Part shown: piece by piece, positions 10,410 through 20,646 of the stretch | Position numbering within the stretch: the first letter of the stretch is position 1 | Layout of the letters: each line of letters opens with the position of its first letter | NCBI GenBank assembly: GCA_001179505.1 | Contig: CDMY01000376.1 | Coordinates: 76,038-109,488 of the forward strand | Direction of reading: 5' to 3' | Source of the DNA: Vitrella brassicaformis | Taxonomy: Eukaryota > Sar > Vitrellaceae | DNA length: 33,451 nucleotides | Position numbers and translations under genes: made by a program | Notes under the pieces: generated by a model | The model's input: only the letters and a program-made list of their open reading frames with translations | Database searches by the model: none | What the model was told of the DNA's origin: nothing

Positions 10410-13400
10410 ATGGAGCCGTCTTCACTGCGCTTGTGGATGATGGCGCTGCTGGGCGCTGCTGCCCTCCTCAGCACAGCCTACGCGAGCCTCGAGGATCCCC
10501 ACCCCTTCCCACACAAGGGCCCCTTCTTCGAGGTGACGTGACACAACACACAGCAGACAACAAGCTATCCATGTATGTCATTGATTGGTGCGCATCTGAT
10601 CTGTGGTCTGATTCGATGCCTGCAGGGCTGGTACTTTCGCATCACCGTCCCTTCCCTCAACCAGTCGTTTGCGGCAGCCTTCGGCAATGTGCTGCCGGAG
10701 GGCGCCACCAAACACCCCGGTGCGACCTTTTCCCCATATACCAAAGACGGTGACCCGCCCGCGTACCTGGCGCTTCTGCACCAGCCCTCCCACCCCTCCC
10801 TCGCGGAGCCGCTGCAGCTGTATGACGCCTTCCCACCGATAGAGGGCGTGGCCATCACCCCACAGGCATCTGTCGACCCGCCGCTCACCACACCGTCTTC
10901 AATGAGGTGGTGCGGCAATGTGGGGTGCTTCTGGACCAAGGCAGATGGCGGCACGGGGCTGGTCAACTCGACCACTCATTTCTCCTTCTCTGCGGGTGAG
11001 GTGTCGTTGGAAGGCGACCTTGGTCAGCCGGTGCCTTGGAGCAGCAGCGGCAAGGGGCCGATGGGCTGGGCTGTCGGCTTGCCCGTGCCGATTAAGTGGT
11101 TTGTTTATAGCGTCGCGTCGCCTGTGCATCGGCTGAGGTGGACGGACTCGCGCGGCACTCAGGAGCTGACGGACGGATTTGTGCACTTGGAGAAGAACTG
11201 GGGCAAAGGTGAGGTGCAGTCCGCACGCACACGCGGACACGACACGACAGCTGAGATACTTACTTGGTGGTCTACGTGTGAAGCAATGGAATGTATCGCA
11301 TCATCTGTATGTGACGTGACTGTATCAGGGTTCCCCACGCGGTACGTATGGGCGCAGTGCTACGACCCGTCCACTGAGGCCTACTTTGCCCTCTCCTTCG
11401 GCGGCCTCGGGCAAGACGACTCGGTGCCGTCACAATCGCCATCCAATGAATCTCTGTCCGATCCAGCGGTGCCTGTATTCCTTGTGGGCTTTCGAAATCC
11501 GAAAGAGGCCGTCGCGGTCGACTTCAGGCGCGACACGGCCGTCGTGACGGCCAGCCAAGTGGCGCCGGAAGCGGGATTCTTCACACGTAAGGACACCGCG
11601 GTTTAGGGTCGCATGTCTGTGAGTGCGTTGTTTGACTGGTGTGTGCATGGCTTGCAGTGAGTTTGCGAGGCATTAGTTTGGCGAGCAGTCTGCAGGTGAC
11701 AGTTCGAGCTGAGCCGAGGAGCTTCAGCAAATGGCTCAGAGGACCGGTGCCCACCGGTCAGCCGCTGCAACCAACCACACAGACACACACATGCAGATGC
11801 GTTTATGTTGGCTCGTGTCTTGCTTCCAGGTTTCCGAAAGGAGAGCTTCCAGTCGTTCTCTGCAGATGCTCGCGTCGTCTACACGTAAAGACAGCACACA
11901 CGAGTGCTCGTACTCCTGTCACGTCTGTCTGTATGTGTGTGTCAGGTCTGTCGGCCGTCGGATCCGCCCCCGGCGTCGTGGCAAGGTGGTCAGCCTCATG
12001 AGCGGCTGTGCCTTGGAGTTCGGCGGCACTTTCGCAGAGGCTCTCGCACCTCTCCCCCACGGGGGGGTGCCAGCCGCCATTGACTGCAAGGGCGTGTGGG
12101 GCGCATGGTCCGTGTGCGACAAAAACTGTGTCCGGCGGCGGACGTACCAGGTGCTCACGGAAGCACAGGGAGGGGGCAAGAAGTGCCTCCACGACGACGG
12201 CGACAGGGAGGCACAGCTGTGCACAGAGGAACAAGACTCTTCATGTGGAGAGGCAGGTGCGAACGAGGGAGGGATGGATCAATGCCAAGGCGACACACCT
12301 GAAGGGATTCCCGTCTGTCTGTCTGTCTGTCTGCGTGTCTGTCTGCAGCTGAGTGTGAGGGCCGATGGGGCGAGTGGGGCGAGTGCGACAGCCAATGCAG
12401 GAGGACCCGCAGGTTCACGTAAGCGCAGCGATACACACACATGCCATTGGCCTCCCTCGCCCGCCCGCACGTCCGTGCGTTCTCTCTGCAGAGTGGAGGG
12501 GAACTGCCCTTCCAAGCAGCAGACTGACCAAATGCAGGTGGCCACCTGCCCGCCAGACATGTGTCAAAGCACCAAGCCGTCAGGGGGTGACCAGTTCCTC
12601 CCCAAGAGCAGCCAGGAGGGCTCTGTCACTGTCGACCTCACACTCAACGTCCAATACGGAGAGGTCGGTGAAGACACTCCATCGACCCGCCCACCCACCC
12701 ACCAATCCACCCGCACTTCTCTCTTCCCCCTTCTCTCTCTGTTTGTTCAGGTGGCCGATGTGGCCACTGTGTTCACAGACACCCTGTCGAATTGCCTCAG
12801 TCAACTGACAGAGGTGCCGCGGGAGCGTCTGTCCGTCGACATGGCCACCCCGCCCCTCTCTGAGGACAACGAGGAGGACAACGTGACTGTCGAGGTGGTC
12901 ATTGCCAAGGGAGACCAGCCCTCTGCAGCCGATGTGCTGGCCAAGCTGCGGGAGAGGTACGCCGAGCGGCTGAGGATGGGCCGCTTTGGCAACGACGTGC
13001 GCATCATCGGGCTGGATGGGAAGGTGCAGGCCGCCCCTGCTGCAGGTGAGCAGAGATTGGGTTGGGAGAGGGCTGGATGTGATGTGGCCTGCCCGAAACG
13101 TGCTGATGTCTTCTGTCAGCATCAGTGGGGGAACCCGTCCCTGGCGATGGCGATTCGCCCGTGCTGCCGATCGGCCTGCCAGTGATATTCGGTAGGGCCA
13201 GCGGAGCACAGCTAGGCGACCAACACCCACAATGTTCTCTGTGTGTCCATGCAGGTGTTCTTTCAGCTTTCATCATCATGGTCGCCCTAGTCTGCGGGGG
13301 CTGGTGCATGTGCCGCCGGTGCAGAGGCAAGGAGCGCCTGCTGCAGTCCGCCGATGACTCATCTCCCGAGGCCTCACACAGCAGCGCCACTGGATCGACA

Positions 13401-13709
13401 GCGAGAAAGGTCAGAAATGCGTCATTATTAGAGATGTGGTGGAATGATCCGTGTGTCTCCCAGGCTGACATGAAGTCTTGCGGGGCGCCCCAGACTGGCC
13501 AGGGGTTTGGCTATGATGGAATGAAGGTGAGCAGGACATCCCTTACACGCACAGCCAGACGAGAGACACTGTGTGTCCATGAATGCTAGGACGAAGCTGA
13601 GGATATGGGTGGCGACATATCGCTGGGCGTGGCGCCCACCCCGACGAGCCAGACGCCCAGCAGCAGGTCGGTGGTGCCCGAGGACCTCACGGCCAACCAC
13701 TGTAAGTGA
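10410..13709 (+). CDS. Type I membrane protein: tocopherol-cyclase-like domain fused to two TSP1 repeats
   Basis: Exons: 10410-10532, 10626-11208, 11329-11586, 11658-11756, 11830-11884, 11946-12256, 12349-12418, 12492-12663, 12751-13045, 13120-13191, 13255-13409, 13464-13526, 13590-13709; 791 residues, all phases closed. Residues 1-26 are a signal peptide ending near STAYA. Residues about 35-410 match the tocopherol cyclase family (VTE1, Tocopherol_cycl): PFFEGWYFRITVP near the start, VHLEKNWGKGFPTRYVWAQC in the centre, and SLMSGCALEFGGTF near the end. Two thrombospondin type 1 repeats follow: one from C420 (WGAWSVCDKNC) and one at about 477-525 (WGEWGECDSQC), both with the WxxW mannosylation motif. 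A 100-residue alpha/beta-looking segment (about 540-650) leads to a TM helix at 680-698 and a 90-residue cytosolic tail. The last cyclase strand and the first TSP1 repeat lie in one exon (11946-12256), so the fusion does not depend on a guessed splice. Whether cyclase activity remains is unknown. Confidence 0.88.
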
Positions 13710-14241
13710 AGCAATCCATCAGGCTTTCCACACACGGGACTTGTCCGTTCACATCGTGTTTGGTTTGCAGGAGCGTCGTAGGGATAATGTGATTGAGGGA
13801 GGCGTCGGGTCGGTCGCCCACTGCTGTCTGGTCTCTGTCGTTTTCTCTGTGTGTCCGAGCGTTTTGCGTTTTGCGGTGTGGTGCAAGTGTGTGTAGATCT
13901 ATCTGTGGTGCTCGATACTTGTAGAGTAGACAGATGGGAAGGAAGGCGGCTGTGTGCGACTGCATGCCATTGTGTGTGTGTGTGTGTGCACATAATGTGT
14001 ATGTCTGTTTGCAATACGCGAACTAATTGACTACGTACATCGCATCACGCCTCAGGCGGGATGTAACAGTGCAGATCACTTCAGCATTCCTGCAGCATTA
14101 TTCTGCTGCATACGATACGTGCCTCTGTATAGTTGAGAAACCGCTTCTGGGTCAAAGGGTTTGTTACCCTATAGCCCCACGAGAGGCCAAAGTGGCGTTT
14201 GTGGGCCTTGTCGGACAGCTGTGCGTTGACCTCAGAGCCAA
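13710..14241. other. Spacer: 3'UTR of the fusion gene and upstream region of the sterol oxidase
   Basis: Holds a possible terminal intron of the fusion gene (13702-13770), a TG run (13971-13988), AGATCT at 13893-13898, and a CCCTATAGCCCC-containing stretch at 14153-14178 that resembles part of the inverted repeat at 16469-16519. No gene is seen. Confidence 0.5.
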
Positions 14242-15900
14242 ATGGAGCAGCCGATGCCAGTATCACCAGACACAATAAAGGAGCCCAGCAAGGCACCAGC
14301 AGCCGACATGTCAGCCTTCCTGCCATCAGCGGGCAGGCGCCTCTTCCTCGGGTGCGTCATCCTCTTTGCCCATCTGGTGCCGCTCTACTTCGCAAAATGG
14401 GACGTGCCGTTCCTGGACAGGCTGACAGATGGGCTGCCGAGTCCGCCGGGGCAGCCGGAGGTGCGGTTGGGGTGGCATTCGGTGCTGGGTCGGTTCAGCA
14501 AGTGGCAGATAGCCTTCTTTGGCAGCGTGTTGGTGCACCAGGTGGTGTACTTTGTGCACTGCCTGCCGGGGTTCTTGTACCAGTTCGTGCCGGTCATTCA
14601 GGACGGGTGGAAAATACAGGTCTGTGTGGTGTGCACATGTGGAGAGTTAGTGTTGTGTGAGTGAGTGTGTGTGTGTGTGTGTTGGGTGATGGCAGGGTGA
14701 GAAGAAGGAGACGTTTGCTTTGCAGTGGAAGTGCTTCAAGGTGCTCATGTTCAACCAGGTACTTACTCGGTCAGTGCACGTCTCAGATCTTGTCTGTCTG
14801 TCTGTCTGTCTGTTGGGTGTGCAGTTCATCATCCAGACGCCGTTGATTGCAGGCACCTACTTCTTCACCGAAATGTTCGGAATCCCATACGAATACGAAA
14901 GACTGCCAAAATGGTACGTGTGCTGATGAACTCGTGCCACACGTACTCGTGCCATCCTCTCTCCCTGTGTGTGTGTCTGTGTGCGCATTGCAGGTACCAG
15001 TTGGTTGCGCAGGTGTTGGGTTGTGCGGTAATCGAGGACACCTGGCACTACTTTTTGCACTCGTGGCTGCACAGCAAGGGCATGTACAAACTCATCCACA
15101 AAATGCACCACGAGTTCCAGGCACCTTTCGGCATGCAGGCAAGACAAGACAAGACAAGACCACCCACCACACACACACACACACACGTGTCTGTGTCGAT
15201 GGGCGATGGATGGGGGGATGCGTGTGTGTTCGGCAGGCCGAGTATGCGCATCCTTTGGAGACTTTGATATTGGGCGGCGGGTTCTTCTTCGGCATATTGG
15301 TGTATTGCAACCACCTGGTGCTGCTCTGGGTCTGGGTCTTCTTCAGGCTGCAGGAAACTATCGAGGTAACACAGACAGACAGGGAGACAGACAGGCGGCC
15401 ATGCAGACGGGAAACACGCAGGCGGCCATGATGTGCCTGTGTGTGTGTTAGGTGCACAGCGGCTATGATTTGCCGCTGTACGTCAACCCTTTTCACCTCA
15501 TCCCATTCTACGGTACAGACACACACACACGCACACACGCGCACAGACACACAGACACACAGACACGCCAATCTTGCGTGTTTGTGGAGGAATGCGTGTG
15601 TGTATGGGTGCAGGTGGAGCCCGCTTCCACGACTTCCACCACATGAACTTCACCGGCAACTATGCCAGCACATTCACATGGTGAGTGACCACACGCCCGA
15701 CACACACACTCACACACACACACACACACAGAGGGAGAGAGAGAGAGGGGGAGAGACCGACTTGGTTGTGCGTGTGGCCACTCAATATGCGTCTGTGTGT
15801 CTGTGTCTGAGTGTGTAGGTGGGATGAGCTCCTCGGCACTGACGTCCAGTACAAGAAGTACTACGCCACCCTACAAGACAAGAGGAAGAAAGCCGAATAG
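14242..15900 (+). CDS. ERG25: C4-methylsterol oxidase (sterol C-4 methyl oxidase)
   Basis: Exons: 14242-14619, 14696-14758, 14825-14913, 14994-15138, 15237-15365, 15452-15512, 15614-15680, 15819-15900 (stop TAG); 337 residues, slightly longer than the usual ~300 because of an N-terminal extension. The three histidine boxes that hold the di-iron centre of the fatty-acid hydroxylase superfamily are intact: H195-YFL-H199, H212-KM-HH216, and H294-DF-HH298. Family signatures are strong: [48 protein letters not shown] and [21 protein letters not shown]. The enzyme oxidises the C-4 methyl group during sterol synthesis in the ER membrane, needing O2 and cytochrome b5; hydrophobic stretches fit an ER multipass protein. 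Intron 15139-15236 uses a GC donor. The plant SMO1/SMO2 subtype cannot be resolved by eye. Confidence 0.95.
15139..15236 (+). other. GC-AG intron in the sterol methyl oxidase gene
   Basis: The donor reads CAG|GCAAGA and the acceptor GGCAG|GCC. Splicing here restores [13 protein letters not shown], a conserved family block, and no GT donor nearby keeps that block. GC donors with a strong CAG|GCAAG context are the known minor class handled by the major spliceosome. Confidence 0.8.
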
Positions 15901-16393
15901 ATAAAGCACTTGAAGTTTTGCCCCTCTCTCTAGCCGCCCGCCTGCCTGCCCGCTGTCCTGCAGTGAAGTCAACGCCCCATGCACGTCACGTCACGTTTTG
16001 TTCTGTATAGACCTCCCAGACAGTGAGTATTATTCCTGGTGGCCTGTTGTGCTGTGCTGTTCAGCACACACAGATACGCATCCTCATTCATGTGTTTCTC
16101 TGTTTCGTTTCTTCGTCGGTCTTTTGAGTTGCTTTGTCGTCGGACGTGGACGGATACACGAGTGTGTGGGTGTGGGTGTGGGTGTGCCTGCGTGTGTGTG
16201 CATGGGGCGCTTCGCAGAAGTGTGCACTCACCGCCATGCCATGCACACCCACACGCTCACCTCACACACCCCTCTATTCTATCGAATGCTGTCTGTGATC
16301 AGTTTTGCCCTCTGCACTGGTTCTTGTTCGTGGGGGATTCTCTGCTGGTTGACTGCTGTGTGCGACAAGACAGAGAAAGCTCTCTGCGGCTGC
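15901..16393. other. Spacer upstream of the four-TM protein
   Basis: About 490 bp with ATAAAG just after the stop, a GT-rich run at 16164-16201 and pyrimidine-rich sequence. It is open in the same frame as the downstream exon 1 back to about 16000, so the true start of the next gene could lie here (for example ATG 16286). Confidence 0.45.
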
Positions 16394-17286
16394 ATGCATT
16401 TAGGAGGCGAACGGACAACGGCCACTCATGAGTCATCCCAGATTGGTGAGCAAAACACACGCATCGAAGGGTTTGTAGGGTATAGGGTTGCAAACCCCAG
16501 CACTATACCCTGCAAACCCCAAGCAAGATCTGCGGCCTTCCCTTCTTTTCTGGGTTGTTCGTTGTTCGTTCGTGCGGCTTCCCAGCTTCATCCTTGCTGC
16601 GGGAGCGCACCATCATCAGCATGCTGTCCATCGTTAAGAACAGGGTGGTCACCGATGTGTCCAAGCAGACAGTCGAAATCCGCAAGATGGAGCTGGACTG
16701 GTACGTCACCAACTTCGGCACCCTCGCCACACAGGCAACCGTCGTCGCGGGATTCTCATTCGGCCAGCTCACCATATCCATCCCCGAGAACGTCTCCCTG
16801 CCCGCTGAGATGATCTACATCATCCTCACCTCCATGGCCATGGCGCTGGAGCTGTATGTCACCACTGTCTGCACATTCGCCACCATCTGGGCGCCGGGCA
16901 TTGCGCTGAGGGGCCCGTCGGGCTTCCGATCCGTTGCAAAGGCGATTGATGTACAAAGGCGATTGGGAGGGAGGGAGGCAGGGAGGGAGGGCTGATGTGC
17001 GGTTGTGTTTGGTATGGCGTCTGTGGTTGGCTGAATGCAGGTGCTTCGTCGTCAGCAGAACACGCTGCTGACGTGCTTCATGGCGGGGCTGGTGTGTTTC
17101 GTCTTGTCGAGCTTCATGGTGGTGCACATCTACGACACCAGCAGGCGGACGGCATGGGGCGCCACATGGCTCATATTCGGATTCCTCGCGATCATACTGT
17201 ACTTCGCCGCCAGGCTCACAGCACGATTCTGGCACGACCGGTGAGTGCGCATGACCCCAACCCCCTCAACACACACATGATCGGTA

Positions 17287-17320
<34 letters not shown>

Positions 17321-17580
17321 CGTGTGTGTGTGTGTTGTGCAGGGCGGCGGACAGTTCGATTCACCCCGTGGAACACTATTACGGCGAGGTTGGTGATCTC
17401 GACAGCACGACAGTGGTGCCAAAACCGCCAGGGAGGCGCCAGACGGTCGAGAGGGGTCAGGGGCCGCTGCAGGTGGAGATGGCGGCAGGGGGACTCGAGA
17501 GAATGGGTGTGGGTGTGGGTGTGGGGGGCCGGATGGACACGGTGCCTGAAGATGTGCCCATGTCTGGGTGGCAGGGGTAG
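16394..17580 (+). CDS. Four-TM membrane protein, Orai-like topology
   Basis: Exons: 16394-16445, 16586-16950, 17041-17240, 17343-17580 (stop TAG 17578-17580); 284 residues. The start is tentative; the spliced phase supports 16394, but an upstream in-frame ATG at 16286 is possible. After a basic N-terminus the protein has four hydrophobic segments: ATQATVVAGFSFGQLTI; YIILTSMAMALELYVTTVC running on to FATIWAPGIAL; TLLTCFMAGLVCFVLSSFMV; and ATWLIFGFLAIILYFAARL. A polar, Gly/Val-rich C-terminal tail follows. Segment number and spacing, a GF motif in TM1, and a TM2 ending in a T...P-x-I pattern recall Orai store-operated calcium channels (SGF in TM1, STCILPNIE after TM2). The pore glutamate of animal Orai is not evident at the matching place. 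The function as a channel is inference; a four-TM membrane protein is what can be seen. Confidence 0.7.
16469..16519. repeat. 17-bp inverted repeat in intron 1 of the four-TM gene
   Basis: The left arm 16469-16485 and right arm 16503-16519 are reverse complements except for one T-G pair (16476/16512). The 17-nt loop begins with a further near-palindrome (GGTTGCAAACC type). The arms contain TAGGG and CCCTATA-like motifs. Confidence 0.85.
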
Positions 17581-17909
17581 GTAATTGAATTAGTGAGCTT
17601 TATCGAGGAGTGGTGTCTGTTTGTTGGTCAGTGCAGTGTGTGTACAGTTGAGGAGTGCCTTCCTTCTTCTGCATTGCATGCCATGTACACGTGAGTGAGT
17701 GAGTGAGTGCGTGGTTCGGTTCCATTTATATTACATGGTGGGTGGGTGGACCTTTCTTCTTTCTGCTTATCGACAGCTGTCTGTAAGGTAGCTAGACTTT
17801 TATGATACACATGTAACGCATAAATGTCCATCCATCCCTCGATCTGACGCCAGAAACACAGACAAGACATCAGTCGCCTTCCTCTCTGCGTCTATATGAT
17901 CTGCCTTCA
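17581..17909. other. Convergent 3' spacer
   Basis: About 330 bp between the four-TM gene and the ankyrin gene. It contains a GTGA array at 17692-17708 and otherwise unique sequence. No gene is seen. Confidence 0.6.
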
Positions 17910-19222
17910 CTAGAGCGGCAGGTCCTCAAACTCATGTTTCTCCGCCGACTTGGTGCTGCACACAAACAGACAGACAGACACACAGACAAACAAAATGGTT
18001 CATTCCTGTCGGTCTGCCGTCGTGCGGTGCGCGTGTGGCGTCATTACTGTGGTTCAAGGAAGGTCTCGCAGAGGACATGACCCATCGCACTCGCCACGTC
18101 CATTGCGGTCTCGCCTTGCTGCACACCCACACCCACACACACACACAAGCAGCCAACAAGACGTGTGCTCATGTTGTATGAATGGCCTGCCTGTCGCTTA
18201 CGAAGTTGGTCAGGTTTGCGTCAGTGCCCTTGTCAATCAATACCTTCAGGCAGTCCAGCTCTCCATTCCTTGCTGCCTCATGCAAGGCCGTGTCGCCCCA
18301 CTGCACACGTCCATCCATCCATCCATCCATCCATCCACCGCTGCGCTCTCTCTGTCACCTTGTCTTTGATGTTGAGTGAGGCCCCCCTGTCTGCGAGCAG
18401 CTGAAGGGTCTCGTCGTACCCACGACGCGCCGCAAGGATCGCCGCAGTGCTTCCTGACTGCACACATGCCATACGCAGACGGCCAGAAACACCTAGAGAA
18501 AGCTCTCTCTCTCTCTCTCTCTCTCTCTGTCAGCTTACATCGTTGACGAGGTCCATACTGGCCCCCCTGTCGAGCAGCAGCCTCACAGCGTCAATATTGC
18601 CACCCATCACGGCACATATCAGCGCAGTCGCCCCCCACCAGTCCTTGGTCTTGTCAATGTCCACCACATCCCTCTCCAAATAATCCTCAAGCGCCGCGAC
18701 GTTGCCCTCCGTGGCCGCAAACAGATAGTTGAACGCGAAATCCTCTGGCACCTCCCCCTCTGCCCCAGGAGTCGATGCCCTTATCTCCGCCCGCCTGCGT
18801 GCATCCTCCTCAGCCACGACCGCGGCTCTCCTCCTCTGTATGAGAGCCAGAGTCTTGTCAAGCTGCAGCAGCTCTGCCTTGAGAGTCCGCCGCCTCTCCT
18901 CGGTCGCGTCTTCCTCTGACGCCAGCCTGTCCTGGTCGGTGCAATCCATGATATCCTTCTCACTCATGAAATCGGCAAGCCTCGTCGATGGCGGCTTGGG
19001 CTGTGCGCGGCGCGACTCACGTGGGAGCCAAAGCTGCCTGACGTGTGGTGCTGGTTGCAGAGAGGGCACGAATGCGGCTCTCCGGAGTCGCATTGCAGTG
19101 CCTGAAGGGAAACGAAGATCCATCTCTCATCAGATTTGCACATCTGGTGTCAATTCGTGCAGCCATCTTTTTCGTTCCGGCGGACCTGTGGCGACGAGTA
19201 CGAGTGCCATTACCAGCACCAT
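17910..19222 (-). CDS. Ankyrin-repeat protein with a likely plastid-targeting leader
   Basis: Exons in transcript order: 19222-19186, 19101-18539, 18457-18359, 18300-18202, 18118-18048, 17955-17910; 304 residues, all phases closed. The N-terminus begins with a short hydrophobic signal-like stretch (MVLVMALVLVATG). A basic, acid-poor, Ser/Pro-containing segment follows (MRLRRAAFVPSLQPAPHVRQ), the layout of bipartite leaders that carry proteins into complex plastids. A charged helical stretch at about 75-120 (ERRRTLKAELLQLDKTLALI, then an Arg/Glu-rich helix) may form a coiled coil. Four to five ankyrin repeats follow, with clear TAL and hydrophobic-helix patterns: WWGATALICAVMGGNIDAVR, GSTAAILAARRGYDETLQLL, WGDTALHEAARNGELDCLKV and QGETAMDVASAMGHVL. 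Ankyrin repeats bind protein partners; the partner is unknown. The tail HEFEDLPL is acidic. The first exon (12 codons) rests on splice-site reading; the other start candidate is Met 19123. Confidence 0.85.
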
Positions 19223-19463
19223 AATCGTCACGCGGCCGTGCAGTGGCAGGGACAATGCCAGAGTGGACATCATTTGGCAGCGGTTTTGCGTGATTCATTC
19301 ATCGCTCGAGAAGATCCACAGATCTCGTAGCTGCTGGGGCCACCGCGTGTGCCTTTCTCTCGTAGTCGCGAGATAAGCTCGCAGATCTCCCGTCGATCGC
19401 CTTCTTGAAGAGGAAGCACGACAAGTTGAGGCCTTTCAGCAGCTTCCTGATGCTCTCATTGTG
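19223..19463. promoter_or_regulatory. Divergent promoter with two AGATCT motifs
   Basis: 241 bp between the ankyrin gene start (-) and the helicase start (+). AGATCT occurs at 19320-19325 and 19383-19388, and an imperfect palindrome around TCTCGTAGTCGCGAGA sits near 19359-19374. The regulatory role is inferred from position. Confidence 0.5.
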
Positions 19464-20604
19464 ATGGCGAGGCGTTTCCGTGACTTTGGAATCGCTCCTT
19501 GGCTCGTGAGTGCGTGTGAGAGCCTCAACCTCACCACTCCCACGCCCATCCAGCAGAAAGCCATCCCTCTGATCCTCAAGGGCAACGACCTGATCGGGAC
19601 GGCACCCACCGGCAGCGGCAAGACTGCTGCGTACTGCTTGCCCATCCTCCACCACCTCTCGGCTGACCCCTATGGCGTCTATTGCCTCGTCCTGGTGCCA
19701 GCAAGGGAGCTGGCCTTCCAAATAGCGGACCATTTCTCGGCCCTTGGGGCGCCCATGCGTGCTGTGGTCAAGGTGGTGGTGGGCGGGATGGACATGCTCA
19801 CACAGAGCACTGCGCTCGCTAACAGGCCACATGTGGTACGGTGGCTGAGTGGATGGGAGGGGAGGGTGATAGTGGCGTGTATGTGTGTGTGTGTGTCAGG
19901 TTGTTGCGACGCCTGGTCGTCTGGCTGACCACCTGAAGAACCCAGAAGGGTCAGCAAAGCAGGTCTTCAAGCAACTCAAAGTGAGCCGCACACACACACA
20001 CACACGTGCCTTCACCAACACACTGTATATTTCTCTGTGTGTGGATGCAGGTGTTGGTATTGGATGAGGCAGATCGGCTGCTGGCCAAGTGCTTCGAGCC
20101 AGACCTCAGTGTGGTAACCACATCACCACGAACACTGATGCGTTTGTTGCGAGTGCCCTCACGCCTGCCAGTCTGTCTGGCGTCATGGCATGTATGTCAG
20201 ATCTTGGAGGCCATTTGTCCGCGCAGCCAGGGCCGGCAGACCCTCCTCTTCTCAGCCACGGTGACCGAGAGCATCAAGCAGATGCGCCACCTATTCTCAG
20301 AGGACAAAATGCCACTCGTCAACGCACACGGGGCAGATGGGGCGGACGGTGAGGGTGATGACGATGCGGCCGGGGAGGTGCCGGTGAAGCATCTGCAGCA
20401 GCGGTATGTGTTTCTGCCGTCGACCTTCTCGGTGCGGCTGGCGTACCTGCGGCACATAGTGGATGAGCAGCTGGGGGCGATGGAGAGGGAGGGCCACCCG
20501 CACGGACAGGGGATCGTGTTTGTCGCCACTTGCGAGTGAGTCAGAGAGATAGATGCAGGGAAGAGGCAGGGATAGATGGAGCGATGGATGGCTCATTTCT
20601 GCAT

Positions 20605-20646
<42 letters not shown>

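Noticed and set aside
14081-14326. Minus-strand frame with a signal-peptide-like start
   Set aside because: It overlaps the 5' end of the sterol oxidase exon in antisense and has no continuation. The hydrophobic stretch is chance.
19855-19899. Possible read-through of the helicase past 19835
   Set aside because: The frame stays open to a TGA near 19928, but only splicing 19835 to 19900 restores the conserved [12 protein letters not shown] motif.
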